DNA of 64,000 nt from DASRDB01 sp035652815 (GCA_035652815.1 DASRDB010000001.1:434001-498000), one strand, 5' to 3'; shown: positions 18,356-27,652, numbered from the stretch's first letter. The notes: generated from the letters alone by a model not told the origin. Numbers and translations: made by a program.

Positions 18356-19303
18356 ATGGCACGAGGCAGTAGCTATGGAGAGAAGTCTGATCTTCCGCCC
18401 AGTGTAGTTACTCCTCAGATGAATATTCCAAGACGCGCCACGCGCGTTCTGCCGGAGGTAAGGGTCGAGGAGGAGGAAGAGAAAGAGACCCGCATTGACC
18501 CCATCAAGACTCGTTTAACCACGCCAATTCCAAATACCAGGCTGGCTCGCAGGCCGAGTGTACCGCTCAGGCATGAAATCTCTTCACCGTTGGAGCGTCA
18601 TCGTTCCTGGCTCAATCCTTTTATTATCTGCCTGGTCTGTGTAATCATAGGCATCATTGTGGCAGCTTCGGCAGGAATATTCCAGAGAAACGATAACGCG
18701 CAGATTGTTCCATATAATGGACAGTCCTTTCCTATCCAGTTAGGAGGTTCGGTGAGCGCGTTCAATACCTGGGAGAATAGTACCGGGCCTATTCCGGCGA
18801 AAACAGCCATTCCCACACCTGTCAAAGGGTCGGGGTCATACCGCGTATTAGGGGCCCCTACCATCACGGCGGATTTCATCAATAAGGTACTGGCAAGCTA
18901 CAATTCTCCAGCGGCAGGCAAAGGACAGGCGCTCTACGATTATGGGGTCAAGTATGGTATCGATCCAGTCTTCGCGCTCGCCTTCTTCATGCATGAGAGC
19001 CTCTTTGGCACGACGGGAGTAGCGCGTACTACCCTTTCGTTGGGCAACTTACGCTGCATTCCCACCCGTCCCTGCATCTTCAAGAACATCGGTGGTTTCG
19101 CGCAAATGTATAGCTGGGAAGATGGCTTTGAGCAGTGGTACAAGCTGATTCGCAACCTCTACGTTGCCCAATGGGGGCTGGTAACGGTTGACCAGATCAT
19201 TCCGGTCTACGCACCAAGCAGCGACCATAACGATGTCGCCGCTTACATCCGCTCCCTGAAGCACGAAATCGATACCTGGCACGCGGGTATTCTTCGACCA
19301 TAA
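18356..19303 (+). CDS. Membrane-anchored glucosaminidase-domain protein
   Basis: 315 residues. An acidic and basic cytoplasmic N-terminal segment is followed by a single membrane helix (PFIICLVCVIIGIIVAASAG, about 90-109) and an extracellular domain. Residues about 180-312 resemble the mannosyl-glycoprotein endo-beta-N-acetylglucosaminidase/lysozyme-like fold: YGVKYGIDPVFALAFFMHES carries a candidate catalytic Glu, and GNLRCIP and the GFAQMYSWEDGFEQWYKLI segment follow the family pattern. It probably trims or binds cell-wall glycan strands. Strong AAGGAGG site. Monocistronic, ending before a family-2 palindrome. Confidence 0.8.
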   Translation: MARGSSYGEKSDLPPSVVTPQMNIPRRATRVLPEVRVEEEEEKETRIDPIKTRLTTPIPNTRLARRPSVPLRHEISSPLERHRSWLNPFIICLVCVIIGIIVAASAGIFQRNDNAQIVPYNGQSFPIQLGGSVSAFNTWENSTGPIPAKTAIPTPVKGSGSYRVLGAPTITADFINKVLASYNSPAAGKGQALYDYGVKYGIDPVFALAFFMHESLFGTTGVARTTLSLGNLRCIPTRPCIFKNIGGFAQMYSWEDGFEQWYKLIRNLYVAQWGLVTVDQIIPVYAPSSDHNDVAAYIRSLKHEIDTWHAGILRP

Positions 19304-19352
19304 GACCAACAAAAAAGGCCAAATCCGATATAAGCCAAAATCCGGTATAAAA

Positions 19353-19427
19353 GGAGAAAGCCCCCGTAAGGGGATGGCTCTACAAGCGGATTGCTATTGC
19401 AGAGTCATCCCCTTGTGGGGGGCTTCC
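19353..19427. repeat. Dispersed palindrome, family 2
   Basis: Imperfect hairpin: left arm GGAGAAAGCCCCCGTAAGGG..., right arm CCCCTTGTGGGGGGCTTCC, with GGCTCTACA and TGCAGAGTC near the middle. Related to the elements at 24941, 36105 and 62959. It lies between convergent genes (ends at 19303 and 19479) and could act as a terminator for both. Confidence 0.7.
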
Positions 19428-19478
19428 GGTTATTCAGGTTGACGGGGTGTTCAGGTTGGAAGGCCGTTTTTGTTGCTC

Positions 19479-20924
19479 TTACGCCGGAATCAACCCCTGT
19501 TCGTGCGCTTTGCTCAAGGCCTCGGTACGACCGGAGACGTTGAGTTTCTGGTAGATATTCGCAAGATGAAAGTTGACGGTGCGTTCGCTTACTACGAGAC
19601 GGGCCGCGATTTCTTTGTTGCGCAGGCCACGCGCCAGCAGACGCAGCACTTCTTGTTCGCGAGCCGTCAGCATTTCCTGTGGATAGCCACTACGGGCCTG
19701 TTTGCCGAAGCGCGAGATGAGCCGTCCGGCAAGCTGCGGCTGCACCAGCACCTCACCACGCGCAACGGAGCGAATGGCCTGGGCCAATTCATCCGGCGCG
19801 ATATCCTTCAAGACATAACCGCTTGCGCCCGCCCGCAATGCCTCATACAGATATTCCTCGCGGTCAAGCGTCGAGAGGAAGAGGATGTGGATATCCGGGT
19901 TGAATTGCTTGATCTGGCGCAGGGCTTCCAGGCTCTGGCCATTCGGTAACTGCGCGTCCAGAATAACCACCTGGGGAGCAAGTTCCGCCGTCTCGCTGAC
20001 CGCCTGCACGCCATCGGCAGCCTCGCCAACTACGACAAGATCAGGATAGCTTTCCAGCAAGCGGCGCAGTCCAGCTCGGGTGACAGTCTGGGAATCGACC
20101 AGCAGGATGCGAATGCGGGCGGCAGCATTTCCCAGAGACTCTTCAGGAACGGCAGTGAATGGCTGTAGTGACAACTGCTCTTTACTGTCAGAAACGGTCG
20201 CAGCCTCTTTATGTGTATGATGTACATAAGGCAGGCGGGTCTGCACCTGCGTTCCCTGCTCAATATTGGAGACCACTTGCAGCGAACCGCCCAGATGCTC
20301 GATGCGTCTCCGCAGCGAAGCCCATACCATCTCATCGTTGGAAAAGCCTGCCTCTGTGGCAGTGGTGAATGGTGGCGCAAGGGTGGCTGCTTCATTAAAG
20401 ATGCTCAAGGGCGGCTGCTCAGCGGGAAAGCCATCATCCTCTATGCTCATCGTCACTTCGTCGCGCCCATAGTTGAAGGTAAAGCGCAGGCGACGCGCTC
20501 CGCTATGCTGGCGGATATGTTCAAGAGCTTCACGGGCGAGGCGATAGAGCAAACGCTCATCTTCTACCGCAAGCGGACGTTCCTCTCCTGAAAAGACAAC
20601 CCGGCTTGACAGGCCAAGCGTCTCCGCAGTCTCGTCAACGGCCTGCGCAAGCGACTCGGCGAGTGTGGCGGCAGGCAACACATCCAGGGGTAAATCGTCG
20701 CTGGCGGCGCGCACCTCTTCAAGCATCTCCGTCGTGAGCTGTTCCAGGCTAGCGAGGCCGTTACGAATGGCGGTCATATCTGGTGGCCCGGCCAGCACCA
20801 CCTCGCCACCTGCCGGATCTTCACGCACAAGGCTTTGCAGCGCGTGTAGCTGCGCCTGCATCGCGCTCAACGTCTGCAATAAATATATGTGATCGGGTTG
20901 TAATGCAGAAGTATCCTTCGACAC
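19479..20924 (-). CDS. Fusion of degenerate kinase-like ATPase with NarL response regulator
   Basis: 481 residues. The N-terminal part has a helical region (1-75) with no HisKA_3 H box (no ELHD-like motif). A GHKL-like ATPase follows (about 85-232) in which the N-box Asn is replaced by His136 (EALEHIRQHSGA) and the G1 box reads DDG instead of DNG. Next come a complete receiver (271-388; Asp323 in VILDAQLP, Lys in YVLKD) and a LuxR HTH (about 415-478; LTAREQEVLRLLARGLRNKE). The ATPase part has probably lost kinase activity and may act as a ligand or dimerisation module for the regulator. GTG start with AAGAAGG. No partner kinase is adjacent. Confidence 0.85.
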   Translation of the reverse strand: MSKDTSALQPDHIYLLQTLSAMQAQLHALQSLVREDPAGGEVVLAGPPDMTAIRNGLASLEQLTTEMLEEVRAASDDLPLDVLPAATLAESLAQAVDETAETLGLSSRVVFSGEERPLAVEDERLLYRLAREALEHIRQHSGARRLRFTFNYGRDEVTMSIEDDGFPAEQPPLSIFNEAATLAPPFTTATEAGFSNDEMVWASLRRRIEHLGGSLQVVSNIEQGTQVQTRLPYVHHTHKEAATVSDSKEQLSLQPFTAVPEESLGNAAARIRILLVDSQTVTRAGLRRLLESYPDLVVVGEAADGVQAVSETAELAPQVVILDAQLPNGQSLEALRQIKQFNPDIHILFLSTLDREEYLYEALRAGASGYVLKDIAPDELAQAIRSVARGEVLVQPQLAGRLISRFGKQARSGYPQEMLTAREQEVLRLLARGLRNKEIAARLVVSERTVNFHLANIYQKLNVSGRTEALSKAHEQGLIPA

Positions 20925-21021
20925 GTTTCGCCTTCTTCCTGGGTATCACCTCATCATTCATTATATTATGTCATAACTGCTTTTGTGGGTGTCTTATTCC
21001 CGAGTTTAGCAAAAGGAGTTC

Positions 21022-22080
21022 TCACAGCCCCAATTCTTGCCTCAGCAAGTCCATCTCCGTTTTGAATCGAGCTTCCAATGCCTGTTTCTCCTCCGTTGGC
21101 AGGCAGCTATAGCGAACCCCATTCAACAAAATGGTGTTGATGGTGTCCAGGTTGAAGTTGAACGGGTCGGCCAGCAGCTTTACCTCGTTGTTGAGGAAGG
21201 TATTGAAAAGCGGGGGATCGTCGGAATTGATGGTGACGGGAACGCCAGCTTCGTAGAGTTGGGGCATGGGATGCTCGTGGAGAGAGGGGTAGACGCCCAG
21301 GCAGATGTTGCTGGTCGGGCAGACTTCCAGCGGTATCTGCTCTTCGGCAAGATAGGCCACCAGTTGCGGGTCTTCGATGGAGCGCACGCCATGCCCTATG
21401 CGTTCGGCTCCAAGCGCTCGAATGGCTCCCCAGATGCTGGCGGGGCCGGATGTTTCACCTGCATGGGGAATGGAATGCAGACCGGCGGCACGCGCTCGCT
21501 CAAAATAACGTTCAAAGCTTTCGGGGGGATAGCCGACTTCCGCGCCACCGAGGCCCAGAGCTACCACGCCTTCGTCTCTGGCCTCTATCGCCACTGAGGT
21601 GGTATAGTCGGAAAGTTCGCGGTTCCTGGCCTCATCCTCAATGTTGCGCACGATGTCGAAAATCCAACGCATCTCGACGCCAAATTCCTGTTTTGCCCGC
21701 TCGCGCCCGCGTGATAAGCCGGTAAAATATGTTTCAAATGGCACGCCGAGCGCGTATTGATGTGTGCTGGGTGAAAAAGTGATTTCGGCGTAGCGGATGT
21801 TTTGACGGGCCATATTCACGCCAAATTCGTAGGCGATCAGTTCGTAATCCTCGGCGCTCTTTAAACAACGGCTGATCTGGAGATAAATATCGACAAAGTG
21901 GTTAAAATCGCGGAAGACAAACCATTGCTGCATCTCCTCTACCGTATTGACAGGCAGCGTAACGCTGTTGCGCTGCGCCAGGATCAGCAGCGTGGTAGGG
22001 TCTATCGCGCCTTCGAGATGTACGTGCAGTTCGGCCTTTGGCGCGGTAGCAAGGTAGCGCTCCAATTGTTCGTTCAACAT
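21022..22080 (-). CDS. add: Adenosine deaminase
   Basis: 352 residues. Metal and active-site motifs of the adenosine deaminase family are all present: ELHVHLEGA (His19, His21), HAGETSGP (zinc His and catalytic Glu region), ERIGHGVRS, and SDDPPLFNT (zinc Asp). It converts adenosine or deoxyadenosine to inosine in purine salvage. The adenine versus adenosine specificity cannot be settled from motifs alone. The ATG follows AAAAGGA, just downstream of a perfect 61-nt palindrome separating it from the Cys-rich zinc-finger gene. Confidence 0.9.
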   Translation of the reverse strand: MLNEQLERYLATAPKAELHVHLEGAIDPTTLLILAQRNSVTLPVNTVEEMQQWFVFRDFNHFVDIYLQISRCLKSAEDYELIAYEFGVNMARQNIRYAEITFSPSTHQYALGVPFETYFTGLSRGRERAKQEFGVEMRWIFDIVRNIEDEARNRELSDYTTSVAIEARDEGVVALGLGGAEVGYPPESFERYFERARAAGLHSIPHAGETSGPASIWGAIRALGAERIGHGVRSIEDPQLVAYLAEEQIPLEVCPTSNICLGVYPSLHEHPMPQLYEAGVPVTINSDDPPLFNTFLNNEVKLLADPFNFNLDTINTILLNGVRYSCLPTEEKQALEARFKTEMDLLRQELGL

Positions 22081-22098
22081 ACACTATCCTTTTATTAA

Positions 22099-22159
22099 AT
22101 GTTGTGTATGGTGAAAGGCGATGTGCCGTCGGCACATCGCCTTTCACCATACACAACAT
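22099..22159. repeat. Perfect 61-nt palindrome
   Basis: 30-bp arms around a single central T (22129), from ATGTTGTGTATGG to CCATACACAACAT with no mismatch. It begins exactly at the first base of the stop triplet of the upstream minus-strand gene (TGA, 22161-22159) and ends 19 bp before the add start. There is no T-tract after it on the minus strand, so it does not look like a plain terminator. An RNA processing or attenuation site, or a recent palindromic insertion, is possible. Confidence 0.75.
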
Positions 22160-23643
22160 CATTGTTGTTCTTCGTCTTCCTCTTCGGTGATCGAATAGGG
22201 CGGCTTCTCTACGGGCACACGATAGCCGCGCACCTGGTCGCCGATACCACTGGCCGAGGCGCTTTCGGGCGCGGGCGTGAACAGATCATTGGTAATCGAG
22301 CGGAAGAGGCGCTCGATGCGGTCCCAACGCGCCGGATAGCGGTCGGAATAGAACTTTTCCTGACCCTCGACGTCGTAGATGTAGAAGGTGTAGTCCTGGT
22401 TCGCGTAGCGATAATCGACTTTGGTGTATGGAATGCGCACCAGTTCGATAACCTGCAAGGTCACCCGCGACTGCTCGCGTGGATTGTTCACCGAGTCGCT
22501 TTTAACGCCCGAGTTCTCGGCTAGCTGCACAGCAACGCGCCAGACATCCAACGGCACATTTTCAGGCGGGGCATCGGGATAGAGCGCTTCGCGAACTTCA
22601 GCGCTGTAGACGATTTCGCCTTCTGCCTGGGCAAGCTTTGCTTCAGGGATGGGTGTTGGGCCGACAAATTGTCCCTGCGAAATCAGGTCAAAGCGGCGCA
22701 CGATTTCGCGATGGCGCACCACCTTGCCGGTGCCACCACAGTAGGAGCAGAGTTCGGTTTTGGAACCCTGGCAGGCGCTACAGACACGCTTACCGGTGCC
22801 GCAGGTGCATTCTACCTCGCCGTTCACGCAATCGGGACAGGGGATGGTGCGTCCTTTGCTGGCCGGGTCGCTATCGAGCGGATTGGAGATCGGCACGCCC
22901 GTTTCGCGTATGCCCTCAAAGATATCGGACACCTTATCGCCAACGCTGTTGAAGACTCCTTCGGCGCGCTTCTGAAAAAAGGTCTTCTTTTTGGTATCCT
23001 GCCAATCAGCGACATAGCCGCGCCCGCGACAGGTCGAGCAGCGAATGCGCGTGCGTCCCTTACAATCGGGACAGATGACCCAGCCCTTGCCGCTACAATT
23101 TGTACAAAGCAACCGACCCGTACTATTGCAGGCAGTACAGGCAAACACTTCGTCCAGCCCTTCGATGCGCGTGCGTGTTTCAGGCGCTTTCAAGCCCGTA
23201 ACTGGCGGCAAATCGTAGTCCCAGACGGGCAGCAAAGGCTTCGCCGTTCCAACGGGCCAACCGGTATACGGCTCGGAGACGACTTCCATTGCCCGTGTTT
23301 CGCGGCGCGTCTGCACCGTGACTTCCCACACCTCGTCGTTGCTCCAGGAAACGAGGTCCATGTAGGTGCCGAGTTCGCGGGCAATTTGCCAGTTGCCCAG
23401 GCTCCACTGGTTCGCGAGGCGGCGAATCCGCTCCTCTTCCGCGCTGGTCGATTGGCGCGGCTGCAAGGGCGTGTTAGTCTGCTGCCAGTATTCGCCCGCT
23501 CGATCTACTACCCGTTTGATGCGCTGCTGCGCTTCCGAAGTGCCTTCTATAACTTTACGCCGGATATCCTCCAGCCGTTTATCGAGATCATCCTGACCGG
23601 GCCAGCCTGATGCGCCGGGTCCCTGCTGCCATTCGTCTCCCAT
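22159..23643 (-). CDS. DnaJ-type Cys-rich zinc-finger protein without J domain
   Basis: 494 residues from the ATG at 23643 (GGGAG 8 nt upstream). The centre (about 160-310) holds two clusters of CXXC-x-G repeats of DnaJ zinc-finger type: CTACNSTGRLLCTNCSGKG..CPDCKGRTRIRCSTCRGRG, and later CPDCVNGEVECTCGTGKRVC..CSYCGGTGK. There is no J domain and no HPD motif. The flanking regions are of no recognised family; the C-terminus has a beta-rich domain (YRYANQDYTFYIYDVEGQEKF) and an acidic tail. It may be a zinc-dependent scaffold or chaperone-like protein; the role is unknown. Confidence 0.75.
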   Translation of the reverse strand: MGDEWQQGPGASGWPGQDDLDKRLEDIRRKVIEGTSEAQQRIKRVVDRAGEYWQQTNTPLQPRQSTSAEEERIRRLANQWSLGNWQIARELGTYMDLVSWSNDEVWEVTVQTRRETRAMEVVSEPYTGWPVGTAKPLLPVWDYDLPPVTGLKAPETRTRIEGLDEVFACTACNSTGRLLCTNCSGKGWVICPDCKGRTRIRCSTCRGRGYVADWQDTKKKTFFQKRAEGVFNSVGDKVSDIFEGIRETGVPISNPLDSDPASKGRTIPCPDCVNGEVECTCGTGKRVCSACQGSKTELCSYCGGTGKVVRHREIVRRFDLISQGQFVGPTPIPEAKLAQAEGEIVYSAEVREALYPDAPPENVPLDVWRVAVQLAENSGVKSDSVNNPREQSRVTLQVIELVRIPYTKVDYRYANQDYTFYIYDVEGQEKFYSDRYPARWDRIERLFRSITNDLFTPAPESASASGIGDQVRGYRVPVEKPPYSITEEEDEEQQ

Positions 23644-23743
23644 ATGAGTTTCTCCCAACTAGTGGCGTTTGTGTGACGCCTGCTTAACAGTTTCTTCTCA
23701 CACACATATACGTTGCAAGATCAGGATGGTTGTAGAGCAACTT

Positions 23744-24925
23744 TTAGAGCAAAGCTACAATCTCTTCCTGCGCGGGAACGCCCGTCACCTCGACGCCATC
23801 TTCATGCACCAGGATATTCACTTCGCTGCGAATGCCGAATTCGGGCAGGTAGATACCCGGCTCAATCGAACAGCAGGTGAATGGGAGCAAGAGCCGTTCA
23901 TCGTGCGTTTCATAGTTATCCATATTGGCCCCATCGCCGTGAGTGACATGCGTGATACTATGCCCGGTGCGATGAATGAAGTACTCACCATACCCCGCGC
24001 TATTGATGACGTTGCGGGCCGCATCGTCAACCTGGCAGCCCATTACATGCTCGCCCTGCGCCATGCTTCTGTCAGCAAAGGCAATGGCCGCATCTCGCGC
24101 CCGTCTCGCGACCTCGAAGACCTCGCGTTGCCGCGCCGGTATCTCGTCGCGGGTTCCGGCAAAGGCCATCCAGGTATAATCGGCGATCACGGCGTCCGGA
24201 TTGGGCAGATGCGCCCAGAAGTCGAAAAGGATCAGGTCGCCACGCCGGATGGGACTATGTTGCGCGGCGGTCGGTTCGTAATGGGGATTGCTGGCGTTGG
24301 CATTGACCGCGACATGCGGCGAACCCTCCGCCGGAATCAGCCCGGCCTCGCGTATAAGTTCAGAGAAGCGCTGTAAAACCCCAAACTCATTCAGCATCAC
24401 GCCCGAGAGCAACGCCTCGCCCAGTTCAACAAAGAGCCGGTCTTTCACAGCAATCAAACGTCTTCCGGCCTCGCGATGGCTCTCCATCTGTGCTTCGGTA
24501 AGTTGGGCCGAGAAACGCTGCGCGATATTAGCCGAACTGACCACCTCTACATACGAGCGGACCAGTTCGAGCGTGCCAGCATCCACTCGCGAGACGTAGG
24601 GAATGGCGTTCATGGGCGAATACTCCATTGCGATGCGCATACCGGAGAACAAGAAAGATTGCAGGTGCTTGCGCAACTCCTGCCATGTGCGAAAAATCAT
24701 GCGGTCGCCCGGTAACTCGTTCAGCACGTGTGACTCGACGGCGCTGATAAGTGCGACGGGCGTGCCCTGAGCCGGAATAAAATAAAACCAGCGCCGCGAA
24801 TAAAAGGCATCCTGCGGCAGCGAAAGCACCTGGTACGCGATGGGATTGGACTTGCGAAAATCGTAAAATAGCCAGCCATCCAATCCCTCTTCCTGCAAGG
24901 CGGCCTGAATGCGTTCGAGATTCAT
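23744..24925 (-). CDS. M24-family Xaa-Pro aminopeptidase-like protein
   Basis: 393 residues from the ATG at 24925, which has GGAGG six bases upstream. The open frame continues further but only through a repeat. An N-terminal creatinase/prolidase domain (RIQAALQEEGLDGWLFYDFR) precedes the pita-bread domain. Metal-ligand segments are LILFDFWAHLP (the first Asp region), HRTGHSITH, and SIEPGIYLPEFGIRSEVN. The second position of the usual DxG..YxxD pattern appears as FWAHLPN..IADYTWM. It probably cleaves Xaa-Pro dipeptides or a related substrate. Confidence 0.85.
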   Translation of the reverse strand: MNLERIQAALQEEGLDGWLFYDFRKSNPIAYQVLSLPQDAFYSRRWFYFIPAQGTPVALISAVESHVLNELPGDRMIFRTWQELRKHLQSFLFSGMRIAMEYSPMNAIPYVSRVDAGTLELVRSYVEVVSSANIAQRFSAQLTEAQMESHREAGRRLIAVKDRLFVELGEALLSGVMLNEFGVLQRFSELIREAGLIPAEGSPHVAVNANASNPHYEPTAAQHSPIRRGDLILFDFWAHLPNPDAVIADYTWMAFAGTRDEIPARQREVFEVARRARDAAIAFADRSMAQGEHVMGCQVDDAARNVINSAGYGEYFIHRTGHSITHVTHGDGANMDNYETHDERLLLPFTCCSIEPGIYLPEFGIRSEVNILVHEDGVEVTGVPAQEEIVALL

Positions 24926-24940
24926 ATGTTGCCTCCAAGC

Positions 24941-25027
24941 GGGAACGGAAGACACCCGCAAGGGGATGCCTCTACAGGCGCGGAATGGGTATTGCATAGA
25001 CACCCCTTGCAGGTGTCTTCCGTTCCC
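24941..25027. repeat. Dispersed palindrome, family 2
   Basis: 16-bp perfect outer arms GGGAACGGAAGACACC (24941-24956) and GGTGTCTTCCGTTCCC (25012-25027). The inner part (CGCAAGGGGATGCCTCTACAGG..., then AGACACCCCTTGCAG) matches the elements at 19353, 36105 and 62959. It lies directly upstream of the M24 peptidase ribosome site. Confidence 0.8.
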
Positions 25028-25189
25028 CCAACACGACGGGAATGATCGGTATTTTCCGTTCCCTCTACACACGCCTCAAAAAAATTAACGATTGCCCTTT
25101 GATGAGAGTATTTTATCACCCTCTTCCCATGCATGATATACTGCACATCAGTAAAGCGCATATATATTAATATTCCAGGTTCTGTTGAG

Positions 25190-26521
25190 ATGTTAGAGGA
25201 CGAACCGACTGGCAAAATCGCGCCTCAGTCACCGGACTCCAATGGGGGACCGCAGGATGACGAGCCTACCCTGAAACTGACACCGCAGGCGATTAGCGCG
25301 CAAAAGCAACAGGCAAATAGTGCCCCCGTTGCTTCGTCTGCTGATGCCATTGCCGAGCAACCCACCTCCACATTAGAAAAACCCGGGCCGCGTCAATCTT
25401 CACGCCCGATACTTACCACTCCCCCGCAAAAGCGCAAACGCATGCCCAGGGGCTGGCGGATTGTTTTACTGGTCTCCATGTTCCTGCTCTTGATTGTGGC
25501 TGGCGGAGTTGGCTATGGCTTCTATTACTTCAAGACGCAGATTGAGCCGGGATTGCAGCATTTCTTTCACCCGGTCAGTCGCGACCCCAATGAGCCTGCT
25601 AGCTTGCCAACGCCGGACGATGGCACAATAACCGGCAGAAGCTGGAATATCCTGCTGTTGGGCAGCGACAACGATGGAAAATATAACTTCCCCGCGCTAT
25701 TGACGCAGGTGATGATGGTTATCCACATCGATACCGTCAACAACACGGCTTACATGGTCTCGATTCCACGCGATTCCTGGGTCTACGTGCCAGAAAATGG
25801 CGCGAAACATAAGATAGACCAGGCCTTTTTCCTGGGCGCAGTGAAGCATAACAGCTTCGATGATGGCGTGCGTCTGGCGCGTTTGACGGTTGAAAAGGAC
25901 TATGGCATCACCATTGACCGCTATGCCTGGGTCGGTTTGAGCGGATTTGCCAGTGTCATCGATACGCTGGGCGGAGTGGATATCGACGTGACCCATCCAA
26001 TTGTCGATGATACCTATCCCGACGATACAGGGACAAACGCCAATAATCCCTATGCCTACCGGCGCATCTATCTCGCGCCCGGCCCGCAGCACCTGACGGG
26101 AGAAGAGGCCCTGGAGTTCGTCCGTTCGCGCCACGCTGACCTGATCGGTGATATCGGGCGCACCAATCGCCAGCAGGCTGTCCTGACTGCCCTTAAGAAG
26201 AAACTTACTATCGCCAACGTGGTGACACACCTCAAAGAAATTATCAACGACCTGCAAGGAAAGGTTTATACCGACCTCAGCGAGCAAGAGATGTTCGCCT
26301 TCGCCAACTATGGGCGCACGCTCTCAGATGCTTCCATTCAGCGCATCACCCTGGGTCCAGGTAAGGGCAGCCAGGACTACGGCGACCTCTCCACCGTTTA
26401 CGATCCAACCATAGGGGCCAACCAGGATGTCGTTCTTCCCAATTGCAACAATATCCAGCCCGTCATCAATCGCATTTTCGGGCTGGGAGATGTCCAGAGC
26501 TGCAATGTCGATGGAACGTGA
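25190..26521 (+). CDS. LytR-CpsA-Psr (LCP) family cell-wall ligase
   Basis: 443 residues from the ATG at 25190; an upstream in-frame ATG at 25133 is possible. A Pro/Gln-rich cytoplasmic N-terminus (about 100 residues) precedes one membrane helix (IVLLVSMFLLLIVAGGVGYG), then the LCP domain: LLLGSDN, MMVIHIDTVNNTAYMVSIPRDSWV, and the late RSRHADLIGDIGRTNRQQAVL motif with the conserved Arg residues. LCP proteins transfer undecaprenyl-linked glycopolymers onto peptidoglycan or proteins outside the cell. The cargo in this organism is unknown. Confidence 0.92.
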   Translation: MLEDEPTGKIAPQSPDSNGGPQDDEPTLKLTPQAISAQKQQANSAPVASSADAIAEQPTSTLEKPGPRQSSRPILTTPPQKRKRMPRGWRIVLLVSMFLLLIVAGGVGYGFYYFKTQIEPGLQHFFHPVSRDPNEPASLPTPDDGTITGRSWNILLLGSDNDGKYNFPALLTQVMMVIHIDTVNNTAYMVSIPRDSWVYVPENGAKHKIDQAFFLGAVKHNSFDDGVRLARLTVEKDYGITIDRYAWVGLSGFASVIDTLGGVDIDVTHPIVDDTYPDDTGTNANNPYAYRRIYLAPGPQHLTGEEALEFVRSRHADLIGDIGRTNRQQAVLTALKKKLTIANVVTHLKEIINDLQGKVYTDLSEQEMFAFANYGRTLSDASIQRITLGPGKGSQDYGDLSTVYDPTIGANQDVVLPNCNNIQPVINRIFGLGDVQSCNVDGT

Positions 26522-26534
26522 CGGGATAATCTTT

Positions 26535-26666
26535 CTGTAGGGACGCGATTCATCGCGTCCACCTCGTCTGTCGCACGTGTCGAGGGGCCGAGGTGGACGC
26601 GATGAATCGCGTCCCTACAGCATTCTACCCCTTTATTTGTAAAAATCCATCATCGCGTCCCTACAG
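26535..26666. repeat. Dispersed palindrome, family 1 (with an extra half copy)
   Basis: Perfect 32-bp arms: 26535-26566 begins CTGTAGGGACGCGATTCATC, and its exact reverse complement fills 26589-26620. Each arm contains a smaller palindrome, GGACGCGAT-TC-ATCGCGTCC. A further half unit CATCGCGTCCCTACAG follows at 26651-26666. It lies between the LCP gene and pgeF. Confidence 0.9.
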
Positions 26667-26717
26667 AATATGCTACAATGAAGCAAATATACCTGGCATT
26701 ACCAATGAGGAGACACC

Positions 26718-27632
26718 TTGATCGAACGACAACAGGGGAATGTTCGCTACCTGCAATTCGGCCACTTCCAGCAATTTCCTGAACTGATACATGGCAGCTT
26801 TACGCGCCTGGGCGGCGTCAGCGAGACACCCATCGAGGGATTGAACGTTTCGGTCAGCAGCGGCGATGCGCTTGAAAATGTAATACGCAACCGCCTGCTG
26901 GTATTGAAAAGCTTACAGATAGAGCAGTATCCATGCGCGACCATCTGGATGGTACACGGTTCAAATGTGGCCGTCCTCGACGGGGATGGCTGGGACGATT
27001 GGCGCAACGACTGGCCTTATCGCTCCTATGATGTCGATGGCGAGGAATTAATCTGGACGAGTAGGCCCAGGCGCAAAGCGGATGCCATCATCACGCGCAA
27101 GCGGGGCGTCACACTGGCGATGTCGTCCGCCGATTGCGTTCCCATCCTGCTGTACGACCCGATGCAGCGAGCAATAGGGCTGGCGCATGCTGGCTGGCGC
27201 GGGACGGCGCGAGGTATCGCCGCCATCACGATCAACGCTATGCGCGAGCAATTCGATAGCCGCCCTGAAGATATTTATGCTGGTATCGGCCCATCTATCG
27301 GCCCCTGTTGCTACGAGGTCTCAGAGGATGTGCGCCGCCTGTTTTATGGCGAACAGGATTTTGACGATATGCCCATAGACGAGCGATATCGCAACCTGGT
27401 ACGCGAGTCAGCCGTATTCTTTACAAAGGAATATCCTGCGTACAGCACGCTGCAACTCGACCTGTGGGAAACCAACCGCAAGCAGCTTTTGCTGGCTGGT
27501 CTTTTGCCAGAGCATATCGAACTGCCGGACGTCTGCACGTGCTGCGAGAAAGAGCGATTCTATTCGCACCGGGGCGAGCAGGGCAAGGCCGGTCGCTTCC
27601 CCTCGGTGCTGGCGCTGCGCAGGGAAGAATAG
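26718..27632 (+). CDS. pgeF: Peptidoglycan editing factor PgeF (YfiH/YlmD, laccase-domain)
   Basis: 304 residues from a TTG start, with GAGGAGA 5 nt upstream. The signature motifs are VHGSNV, SADCVPILLYDP and HAGWRGTARGIA (Cys and His zinc ligands), GPSIGPCCYEVSEDV, and the C-terminal CTCCEKERFYSHRGEQGKAGR. The family acts on purine nucleosides, and in Escherichia coli the homologue corrects misincorporated amino acids in peptidoglycan precursors. First gene of a five-gene operon. Confidence 0.92.
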   Translation: MIERQQGNVRYLQFGHFQQFPELIHGSFTRLGGVSETPIEGLNVSVSSGDALENVIRNRLLVLKSLQIEQYPCATIWMVHGSNVAVLDGDGWDDWRNDWPYRSYDVDGEELIWTSRPRRKADAIITRKRGVTLAMSSADCVPILLYDPMQRAIGLAHAGWRGTARGIAAITINAMREQFDSRPEDIYAGIGPSIGPCCYEVSEDVRRLFYGEQDFDDMPIDERYRNLVRESAVFFTKEYPAYSTLQLDLWETNRKQLLLAGLLPEHIELPDVCTCCEKERFYSHRGEQGKAGRFPSVLALRREE

Positions 27633-27652
27633 CATTAACAGGTGAGATGCCT

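Noticed and set aside
22669..23610. 313-codon open frame antisense to the zinc-finger gene
   Set aside because: Shadow frame; the opposite strand has the clear CXXCxG pattern.
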